Below, piece by piece: positions 55,085-64,000 of a DNA stretch of 64,000 nt (positions within the stretch are counted from its first letter, which is position 1; every line of letters begins with the position of its first letter). Source of the DNA: Viola odorata. Taxonomy: Eukaryota; Streptophyta; Magnoliopsida; Malpighiales; Violaceae. Made by a program: the position numbers and the translations under genes. The notes below the pieces were generated by a model. That model was not told where the DNA came from. It did not search any database and saw only the letters and a list, made by a program, of their open reading frames with translations. The stretch lies in contig OY829539.1 of the NCBI GenBank assembly GCA_963691705.1, positions 3,350,501-3,414,500 on the forward strand. Reading direction: 5' to 3'.

Positions 55085-56383
55085 TTATGTTATGACGAAA
55101 AGGGTGAAGAAATTGAGGATTATATTTGATATTTTTTCAGCCCAAAAAGTTCCTTTTACAAACACTGGAACCCAACGATGACGATCTTCATATAAACCAC
55201 TTAACCATGAATTTGTGTTGAGATCAAAATCACTCATCATGTTACACCAAATCTCTTCAAATTCCTGAACCTCAATGGACTCATACACAACTTTTTTCAT
55301 AATTTTTTTAATTTGCTTGTAGTCATGTCGTGATCCAAGCTTTTCAGGCAACTTCTTCATAATGTGCCACAGGCAAAGACGATGGTGAGAATTAGGGAAA
55401 ACACAATTTACAGCTTTTTGAATGGACTTACATTGGTCAGTAATTATTGCATTTGGAGCTTTTGACATGCACATCAACCAAGCTTTAAACAACCAAATGT
55501 ATGTATCTGCCTCTTCATTTGAGAGCAAACCACAACCAAATAGAATTGTTTGCCCATGGTGATTAACACCAACAAATGGAGCAAAAGGCATGTCATATCT
55601 ATTAGTTAAGTATGTTGTATCAAACGATATAACATCACCAAAAGATTCATATGCTGCTATAGATCGTGCATCTGCCCAAAATACATTTTTTAATCGACTG
55701 TCATCATCTATATCAAGTAGATAGAAGAAATTAGGATTCTTTTTCTGCATGCATGCAAAATACATGCTAAGTGATGTTGCATCTCCAACTCCAAGCCTAA
55801 TTTGTCTTACTTTAAGAATATGATTTCTACAATCCTTCTCAGTAAAGGTCAAGTTTTCATACCCCCCTAATTCCACAGCCAAAGAATGAAAATTATTACT
55901 CACACGTATGCCTGCTTGGTCATTTGTTTCAAGCCTCCTCTTAACATACACATCAATATTTTTATTACACTGAAAAAAACGTGCTTTTGTAGGACTCAAG
56001 TCATGATTATGCACAAGATTAACAGATGAAATAGTGAACACTCCTTCAGCATTAACCATACAATTGATTCTAGCCTTACAATTAGTTCTTTTGGATGGCC
56101 TTGGATTAAAAGCATTTTTTCCAACGGATTTATGCGCACCGTCTCTACTACACGTAACAGTATAATACTTCAGTTTCCCATCATCATCTTTCTTCCCACT
56201 TTTTCTCTTAATACCAAATCCCATTTCACGAGCATACTGAAGATAAAAATTGTAAACTTCTTCTTCTGATTTGAAAACCATACCTGGCTTCGGAATCAAT
56301 TCATAACTAGGTTCTGACAATGGAGGCTCATCATTTTGAGTCTCATCACTTCGTGGCTCATCCCTTTCAGGAAAAAACTCCAT
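55085..56383 (-). pseudogene. FAR1/FHY3-like MULE transposase, C-terminally truncated
   Basis: The likely start is the ATG at 56383, just after an acceptor-like tttacag, so a 5' UTR intron is plausible (the open frame itself begins at 56476). The protein is 432 aa. The FAR1 DNA-binding domain has GMVFKSEEEVYNFYLQYA and conserved Cys/His (CSRDG, CKARI, HNHDL). The MULE DDE domain has ISFDTTYLTNRYDMPF (first Asp) and ITDQ (second Asp), then HRLCLWHI. The match ends at RWVPVFVKGTFWAE and a short unrelated tail; the C-terminal part with the SWIM zinc finger is missing. Probably inactive. Confidence 0.85.
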
Positions 56384-56822
56384 TACCTGTAAACAAAGGA
56401 TACAAGATGATGATGGGAAACTAGAAAATAACGAATCTGAAAGCGTAACGAATTCAAGAAAAGGAAAGGAAAACAAACCAACGCGGTGTCGTCGTCGTCG
56501 TCGGAGAAGCAGCGTGGTGGTGTCGTCGGAGAAGGAGGAGCGGTTGTGTGAGAGAGGAGGGAGAGCGGCTGCCTATTGTAAGGATGGATGACTTGATTCT
56601 AGGGTTGAAGCAAAATGAGAGGCGGAGGAGAAGATGAATGTCATTAATGGCATTTCTGTAATATTCGGATTAATGGCATTTCTGTAATATTCTGATGAAT
56701 TTCATTAATGGCATTTTCGTAATATTCGGATGACATGGCATTGCCATGTCAGTCAGGCCATTCTATCAGGCCATTTCGGTGCTTCCTCTAGCATTACTCT
56801 AGAAAATAAGACGCAAAGAAAA

Positions 56823-58271
56823 GGGAAAACGCAAGCAAAGGCACCTGTACGTTGGGTTTTGACTTTATTTGGCACCTCATCTTTTTTTGTCTTTAAATGG
56901 TACTCGTACGTAAATGTTTGATCACATTTGGTACCTGTGGCCGTTTCCGTCGACAATTTGCCGTTATGTAGCTTACGTGGCGTGACACGTCATCATATTT
57001 GATGACATGGCATGCCACGTCAGTATTGGTTTAAATTTTTTATTTTTTTTTCTTTCCTTTTCTTTTCTTTCTTTCCTTTTCTTTTCTTTTTCTTTTCTTT
57101 TTTTCTTTCTCTCTTCTTCTTCCCCGACCCAAATAATTAAAACCCCAAAAATCCTAACCCATTTATTTCTTCTCTTATTATTTTCTTTTCTTCTTTCTAT
57201 TTTTTTCGTTTTTTCTTATTCTATCGACTGCTTTCCTTCCTTTTCTCTCCTCAATTCTTTCTTTCTTTTTTTTCGGCAGCATTGGCATCGGCGATGGGTT
57301 GAGTTGGTGGCTAGTGATGATTTTTATGGTGATTAATGGGTTTTTTGTTGTTTGGAAGCCGGGGATTGTGACGGAGTGGGATGGTGATTGGTGTTTGGCA
57401 GTGGCGGGTTGGAGATGGAGATTTGGGAGTGGTGATGGTTGTGTGGCGGAGGTGGTGGATTTTGTGATGGTGAGTAGATTTGGATGTGTGGCTGTGTGGA
57501 TGAGGAGATCGGTGGTGGTGTCGGTGGCGGAGGTGTGGCTGTGTGGATGAGGAGATCAGCGGAGGGTGGTTGTTACCTGGCTGGAGGAAGAAAACAATGC
57601 GGTTAGGGAAGAAGGATGGTCGGATCTTGTATGAACGGATCCGGATCTTGTATGAACGGGTTTGGGTCGAGAGAGAGAGGAGATTCAGAGAAGTATCATG
57701 ATCAGTGCCACTTCTAAAAAAAAAAAGATGGAAAAAGAAAAGAAACGTAAACGGAAGCGACGTTGATTGATCAGGAAAGGAAAAGGTGTTTGTGCTTGAT
57801 TAATTGAATGTGCTTGTTAATGGGCTTATAGGAATCAATGTGGTGGGTTTCTATCCATGTGGTGACAGCGGCGGTTGTGGAGGTGGGAGGTGGGAGATGG
57901 GTGTTAATGGGCTTGATTAATTGAATTGTAAGAAAATGGTGATGGGTTGCAGAAAAGAAAAGAAAGGGAAAGAAACTGGTCGGGGAAGAAGAAGAGAGAA
58001 AGAAAAAAAGAAAAGAAAAAAAAAGAAAAAAAAAGAAAAGGGAAAAAAAATTAAAATATTAAACTAATGCCTACGTGGCGTGACACATCATCATATTTGA
58101 TGACGTGGCATGCCACGTAGGCTACATAACGGCAAAATGTTGACGGAAACGGTCGCAGGTACCAAATATGATCAAACATTTACGTACGAGTACCATTTAA
58201 AGACGAAAAAAAGATGAGGTGCCAAATAAAGTCAAAACCCAACGTACAGGTGCCTTTGCTTGCGTTTTCCC
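56823..58271. mobile_element. Non-autonomous long-TIR (MULE-like) element
   Basis: The ends gggaaaacgcaagcaaaggc and its exact complement, with inverted repeats of about 300 bp (to about 57128 and from about 57966), are flanked by the 9-bp duplication caaagaaaa (56814-56822 and 58272-58280). The inverted repeats include cacgtcatcatatttgatga and a pyrimidine/purine tract. The interior (57130-57965) is G-rich on the plus strand, and its frames show no recognised domain. Confidence 0.88.
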
Positions 58272-58280
58272 CAAAGAAAA

Positions 58281-58498
58281 GAATAGAGGAAATGAATTAA
58301 TGAAGTGAAGAGGAAGGAAAACGTCACCGTTTTGGGGCTGTGGGTCGTGTCAAAACGGTCACGCGGTTATGTCAAAACGGCATCGTTTTGACACATCTTC
58401 GAACCAACCGATTTAATAAAAAACCGACCGGTTTATCAGTTCGTCGATTCTTTAAAAATCATTCGGGTTGACCGGTCGAACCCGGTTGACATGCCTTC
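58281..58498. other. Intergenic with inverted GGTCGAACC-type motifs
   Basis: Contains three direct tcaaaacggt/c motifs (58348-58386), then aaaccgaccggttt and gaccggtcgaacccgg. It looks like the end of a transposon, but no partner end or duplication is confirmed. Confidence 0.35.
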
Positions 58499-58983
58499 TG
58501 ATACGATCCTAATTGCGTAGGATGCGTAACAAGTAATTCCCGATCTAGTTCTAGGCTTAGATTTCGAATGCGGAAAATAAACTCAACAAGTACGAGCTTA
58601 GACCTGAGGACAACCTGTGTCAACCAACCTAATCGATTTCAAGTGAGGTTCTTGATTCGATCCCGCGACCTATATTCAACCTGTGAATATCAACCTTGGG
58701 CGACGACTCAATAGAATGGATTTTCGGGTTTTACTTGCTATCCTAATCGAGTATCCGGACTCAATGAGGGATAAGGTTCGCGAAGAACAATTGAGAAAAC
58801 TCTCTGGTTTTTATTTCAAAATAATTTGTCCCAATAATGAAGAGGGTGGCTCCTTTAAATAGGAGAAACCCTAATCCTTACAAAAGTAATCCTTTATCTA
58901 ATTAAACTCCTAATTAATTAATTGAATAAATTCAATCTAATTTAACTAATTAATAAGGAAACTAATTATAATAGATCCATAAT
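58499..58983 (-). mobile_element. Probable LTR fragment of another retrotransposon
   Basis: Starts tgatacgatcctaattgcg. The minus strand carries a promoter-like tatttaaaggagcc (about 58850-58865). It is cut at 58984 by the Ogre-like LTR. The family is not determined. Confidence 0.35.
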
Positions 58984-61642
58984 TGTTGCTACCCTATTTT
59001 TGACCACTTTTTTTTCACATTTTACATAATTTTACGCTTATCAAGTCTAATGGATCGTCTAGATCAAATTTCTGTCGATTCTTGGTCCTAGGCTGGTTTG
59101 TTTAAAGTTTCGTGTCATTTCGTGCCTTTTTAATTTTTTCGTATTTTTAACTGTCTTTTTGCGAACTTCTTTCGATCCCGAGTAAGTTTCCCGGGACCGA
59201 GGGTCGAACGCGTTATTTCTTTATTTGATAATTACGTGCTAATTTTCTCTTTCACACCACCGCGTTCAATTTCGTTCAATCTACGTCGTAAGGACATTTA
59301 TTTTGCGCACGAACGTTTTGACACTTCCGAAAGAGAAAATAAATACGTTAAATCAACTTTCGCATTTCTTCACTGTATATTAATTTTCTTGCCTTATTTT
59401 TCTACACGTAGTTGTACCCTCGGCTCGGGTTTATTTTCATTTTCAAGCGATTTCGCTCGTACAAAAAATATCCCGTTCGTATCCGAAAATAGGATAAATA
59501 CCACATTAATGCACAATCAATGCAATCTCATCCTCCAGCTCGGTTCCAGCTTGCCTTGCTCCTCACCTAGCCACACAATCAAGCTTGCTCATCACTTGGC
59601 CACAAGCTTCCTTCCCCTAGCTCACTATTCCAAGCTAGAGCATCATCATCACCTTGGATATTTTCTCCCGTCCATTTGCAACCACAAGCCCAACCGACTC
59701 CAACCTTGATATTTCCCCTATAAATAGCAACCTTCAAGCAACAAATTAAGGGCACCAAAACCTCCTCTTAATCACCATTTCTTGCACTACCTTCTTGGTA
59801 AATAGCTCTCCCAGACAAGTAAGCTCCCTCTCTCTTTAGTCTCTTTAATTTTTGTTTTTGCTTATAATGCATGAATAACTTGTTATAACTTGTCTACTAT
59901 GCTTAGTTTTCATGCTATGTATGTTTCTCTTGCCCCAATTTAATTGCATGATACTTTGAGTAATTAATGGATAGATATGCATGTTAATTGGCTTGCTTTT
60001 CCATGCAAAATTGATGTTGTTTTGAGCTTGTTTTGCTTGCTGTTTTTGCCATGATCTTAATGCTTTAGTAGTATAATTGTTACAACCATTTGGGGGTAAG
60101 AATGGTGGAGGTTTAGAAGTTTGGCCATGGGGGGCCGGTTGCTTGAAGATGAAGGTAAGGTAATGGTGGGAAAGGTAAGGAAGAAGAAGAAAGGTTTAAC
60201 TCATTCTATGCTTTTAAATTAAAAGGTGGGTTTGGCTTCGGCCAAGCCCTTTTTTTTTGTCCAAAAATCCAACGTGGGACCCACTTTGTTTTTCGTCGAA
60301 ATAATGCTAAAATGTTTGCATGCTTACTTGTGTGTTTAAATAAGGTTAAAATGTTCATATGTTTATTTTTGTGATTAAAATGATGAAAAATGATTATATG
60401 CTTTTTGTGATAAAAGGAATAAAAATGTTTACATGTTTTATTTGTATTTTAATTACATGAAAATTGGCATGATTTAAATGATGTGCTATGCCATGTTAAA
60501 ATGCTTGTATAATTTAAATGATGTATTTATGCCATGTTCTATTTAAATTAAATGCTTGCATGTTTTGAATGAGATGTTGAATTTGTTTGTCATGCTCCAT
60601 TTTAATCAATTGCTTACATGCTATGAATGATGTTATTTAATTGTTGTCCTTGTTTATTTAATTAATTGCTTACTTATTGTAAATTAAATAAGTGTTTGCA
60701 TGTGCTTTTCTTATTTATTATTTTTGAAAAACGTTGCTAACACTCTCATTTTGCAAGGAAGATCAAGATCACGCAACGCAAGTACGTCTTTCTTCTAAGT
60801 CTCTTTTATTTATTTAATGTCTTCTGCAAATATTATTTTCATGTATGCTATTTAAAATTGCTAAAAAACCATAATTGTATGCATGATTAAAATCAACTCA
60901 TATGCTTATGTGTTTAAGTCACTTGCTTTGTTTATGCCATGAAATAAATTGCTATTTGATATATGAGCATGGTGGCTTCAAATCCCACACAATTATTTGC
61001 ATTCACGAAAATGTACGATGTTAGTATTGTCCATGTTAGGATCACGTAGTAATTAATTAATTAATCATGCATGGCTCGATGAAAAGGGGGAACGTCCGCT
61101 CTAGCATAACGAACAAACGGTAACCCCGTCCTTCGTGTCCCGATCGGAAATAACACGTCCTAACGAAATATGCTAAGATGTAACGTCACCTTTGAGGGCC
61201 AAATCGTGCCAAAAATGTTAAATAATCGGAAAGTGTCCCAAGTCGGTAAGCGAACTCTGTTGGCACGATTCGATCATTGGCCTATGTAAATGATCGGAAA
61301 GTGACTTGAGTTCGTGGGAAGAGGAGGTTGACATGCTTCGATTATTTATTTTCGTGTCAAAATATTAAACATAACAAACACCTCACTTTATAACCGGTAA
61401 CCGTTTTAGGGTGTGACTTGGGTGCCTAACACCTTCCCAAGTCCACAATACGACCTCGAACCTTTGTTCAATGGTTTAGACCATTTGTGCCTTAGTTTTT
61501 ATTTTTTATACCATGACGCTTAGGTTCCCTAAACCTTATAAATTAGGGTGGCGACTTCATTGTATTATGCGAAGCATCCATTTATGCTTAGCATCCGCCG
61601 CGAACCTTAAACTCGTTTTTCAACAAAAAAGGGGGTGCGACA
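58984..61642 (+). repeat. 5' LTR of the second Ogre-like element (2659 bp)
   Basis: Starts tgttgctaccctatttttgac and ends aagggggtgcgaca. TATA box ctataaatagc at 59718-59727. The block gggtgcctaacaccttccc (about 61420) is the counterpart of the reverse-strand block at about 16591-16611 in the other element. Elsewhere the two LTRs are strongly diverged. The partner LTR is outside the window. Confidence 0.85.
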
Positions 61643-61645
61643 GTT

Positions 61646-61664
61646 TGGCGACTTCACTGGGGAC
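61646..61664 (+). other. Primer-binding site of the second Ogre-like element
   Basis: tggcgacttcactggggac, differing at two positions from the site of the 22.6-kb element, 3 bases after the LTR. Confidence 0.8.
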
Positions 61665-62855
61665 TAGTAGGGTCGAAGCCGGTTTTTTAAGGTGTTTGTT
61701 TTTTTTATTTACTTGCTTTGATAAACCGTTTTCGTGACTATTTGTTATTGCTTTGATCAACTGTCATACACATTGCATGCATAGGCCCTACACCCAGGGG
61801 TCGCCTTACCAAATAAGTTTAGGACGGGGAGTAAGGACACCTCGGGACACGAGTCCTGGGTAATGTTCTCGAAACCCAACCCGCTCGAACCCTTAAAGCT
61901 ATCCGGACGGTTGGCCTCCATTCTGGTAAGCGGATTCAGCCGACATGATTCAATCATTTGCCTATGTAAATGGTTGGAAAGTGGCCTGAGTTCGTGGGAA
62001 GAAATAGGTGGTCGCTCTACGACACTTTTTGGACCATTCTATGGTATCGTTGGGAACTTTCAGGCCGTTAGAACTTTAGTCTACGTCAAAAGCCCCCATC
62101 ACGTGCATCATCCTTGTTTTATCGTGGCTTGGTTTACCACGTTTTCTACGTTTTTCTCTCTTCTGCACCATTTTTAGTAATGCATGTAAAGAGCCTAGTA
62201 ACACATTTTTTTGCAAATCACTAATACTGAAACTCTGTTTTACTTTCCCCGAGACCCATCCCGCTTGTTCAAATGACAGTGCCTACGCTACTTTCACTCG
62301 ATACTTTTTGGGGGAAGAAGTTTTGGGAATCAAGTTGCACGAGGGGATATGTTGAAATTCGGTTTTCATTTCCGATATTGCGGCCAAGATTGGGATAGAG
62401 GAAGTGGTGATGAAAGGAGAGATTGCGTCACTAGAATATTTTTTATGAGCAAACGGATCCCGACTTCCAAGATTGACGCCTTCAGAATCAAACATCTGTT
62501 GCTCAGATTTTTTTTTACCCCATGTAACAATGTTCCTAGACTTTGTCTACTAGCCTTTAGATAAATCTAGATAGTTAATCAACTTGTAATGGTTGTAACC
62601 CTTTTTGGAAGAAAAAATATATCAATGACAAAAGTCGTAGTTATTCGGATAATTACGAAATGCGTTTTTCTCTCTCACACATCCAAAAGACATCGAACGG
62701 CCATCGCCTACAATCAAATCAACCTTCCCCCCCAAAATAAACTACATATGAAGCCCACGAAAAAAAAAAACCAAAAACTGACCTTGGAAATAAAAACACA
62801 CTCAAAAATTTTCTTTTCTCTCCAACGCAAGAATAAACTCAGCTGCACACTCTTT
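61665..62855 (+). other. Leader of the second Ogre-like element
   Basis: Untranslated. The 61790-62000 part is a diverged match to the other element's leader. Short frames here have no recognised domain; I support no gene. Confidence 0.5.
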
Positions 62856-64000
62856 TACCTTGGCCAATATAAATACGATTCACTCCAAATTTCCACTCGG
62901 ACAAAACATGAAAGATGTTGGCAACAGGTTGAAGTTTAACCATAAAAAATTTCAGAAAGTTCTGGGCAGCCAATCTCTCGCAAAATTGTTTTTTCGAAAC
63001 ACAGGGACAGCACCCTTTCTCGTTCTCAGCTGCGCGATCTTCCGTTTTGGCCAAAATTATGATGATTTACTCGGAGTTTCCACTCGGCCAAAATATAAAA
63101 GATGTTTCCAACACGTTTAAATTTAATCATGCAAAATTTCAGAAAGTTTGGAATAGCAAATCTCTCACGAGAAAAATTCAAAACGGAAGGACAGCTGCTT
63201 CTCGGTTTCAGCTGCGCGATCTTTTTCCTTGACCAAAATAGAGATGATTTGCTTGGATTTTCGGCTCCGTCAAAACATAAAAAATGTCCATAACAAATTG
63301 AAGTATATCCCTACAAAATTTCAGAGCTTTCCGAGTAGCATAGACCGACAAAAGTCGCGATGGACTCCCAGACCTATCTCTGGCGGTATACCGCCTGGCC
63401 CCTGGGGGTATACCGCTAGCTTCGGCTCCGAAATCAGTTTTTCACCCCCAAAATCATTCGTTCAGCCGCGCGCTCATTTGTTTTGGCTAATATCGATGCG
63501 ATGGGCTTAGAATTTCCTTTTAACCAAAACACGAAAGATGTTCGCAATACATTGAAGTATGCCCACACAAAATTACAGAGCGTTCCGAGCTACACATCTC
63601 CCGGAAATAATTTAGGCGTAAGGATAACTACCCTACTCGGTCACAGCTGCGCGTTCTTTTGTTCTGGCTAATATCAGCATAATCGGCTAAGAATTTCCAC
63701 TTGTAAAAAACACGAAAGATGTTCACAACACCTTGGAGAATTTCCATGCCAAAAATGGGATCTTTCCGAGCGGTGCATCGTCCACAAAAAAATCGGACAT
63801 AAGGAAGACAGTTTTCTCGGTCTCAGCCGTGCGATCTTTTGTCTCGGCCAATATGAACACATTCGGCTCAGAATTTCCGTTCGGCCAAAACACAAAAGAT
63901 GTTCGTAACACGTAGAAGTATGTTGCTGCCAAATTTCAGAATTTTTGGAGCAGTGCACCTCAGCCAAAAGCAAGGCCCGCGAAAGCCCATCTCTGGCGGT
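62856..64000. repeat. ~183-bp tandem repeats in the Ogre-like leader
   Basis: About six copies, beginning near 62860, 63045, 63228, 63480, 63665 and 63846, each with ttggc-aa-at, then tttccactcggccaaaac, then aaagatgtt, aaatttcaga and cagctgcgcgatc. The third interval is lengthened by about 70 bp around 63345-63475, containing tctctggcggtataccgcc. The same tctctggcggt recurs at 63990, so a longer period of about 615 bp may be superimposed. Confidence 0.85.

Larger units (their letters stand above)
54248..56799 (-). mobile_element. FAR1-type MULE with ~330-bp terminal inverted repeats
   Basis: The ends gagtaatgctagaggaagca and its exact complement lie at 54248 and 56799, flanked by the perfect 9-bp duplication tagaaaata (54239-54247 and 56800-56808). 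The inverted repeats extend inward to about 54590 and 56475 with high similarity. They contain gaatattacagaaatgccat repeats and a ctccgacgacgac tract. The interior has a FAR1/MULE transposase gene (-) and a small ORF (+). Confidence 0.92.
58984..64000 (+). mobile_element. Second Ogre-like element, 5' part (continues past the window)
   Basis: Begins with a 2659-bp LTR, then a tRNA-Arg-type primer site and at least 2.3 kb of leader. The orientation is opposite to the 22.6-kb element. No gag or pol lies inside the window. Shared LTR start (TGTTG-TACCC), a tgcctaacaccttccc block, the LTR end with gcgaca, and the primer site establish the family. Confidence 0.85.

Noticed and set aside
57007..57550. 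Frames inside the second long-TIR element
   Set aside because: One is a pyrimidine-tract translation; the other is short and without a domain. A captured gene piece is possible but not supported.

Overview
The window is nuclear DNA of a flowering plant, most likely a eudicot. It holds intron-bearing plant-specific genes (a LOB-domain factor, a KIP1/NET-like coiled-coil protein, a 2-oxoglutarate dioxygenase), AT-rich intergenic DNA, and plant transposon lineages: Athila-like and Tat/Ogre-like LTR elements, Copia, hAT, FAR1-type MULE and Stowaway. No rRNA, tRNA, CRISPR or bacterial feature was seen.

Layout. 1-1440: two related AT-rich tandem arrays (about 173 bp and 152 bp units). 1441-3200: transposon debris (a PF20167-like ORF and one end of a hAT element). 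4089-4938: two-exon LOB-domain gene (+). 5529-6566: convergent KIP1/NET-like gene (-). 7433-40093: one hAT element with a perfect 8-bp target duplication. It has been split by two LTR retrotransposons: a 6.4-kb non-autonomous Athila-like element (8735-15108, -) and a 22.6-kb Ogre-like element (16356-38908, -). Each has its own perfect 5-bp duplication, and removing both leaves an hAT element of about 3.7 kb. 40345-41587: decayed Athila-type LTR. 41990-48470: an old Ty3/gypsy integrase relic, split by a Copia element that carries a piece of a host IQ-domain (IQD) gene (42774-45948) and by a non-autonomous hAT (45990-48389), which holds an Athila-type solo LTR (46192-47573). 48748-50039: complete four-exon 2OG-Fe(II) dioxygenase gene (-). 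51838-52466: small hAT MITE. 53596-54114: truncated GPR107/CAND7-like membrane-protein gene. 54248-56799: FAR1-type MULE with a truncated transposase and a 40-codon membrane ORF. 56823-58271: long-TIR element inserted 5 bp from the MULE's target duplication. 58499-58983: probable LTR piece. 58984-64000: 5' LTR and leader of a second Ogre-like element, running off the window, with 183-bp tandem repeats in the leader.

The host genes do not form an operon or obvious pathway. The main story is layered transposition with exact insertion scars. The observations most worth following are the Copia element whose pol has been replaced by IQD sequence in the gag-protease frame, the young Ogre-like element with its gag-pro/pol intron and duplicated Gag zinc module, the ordered non-coding 3' block shared by the Athila-like and Ogre-like elements, and the small membrane ORF inside the MULE. 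All homology calls are from reading translations; no database search was run.
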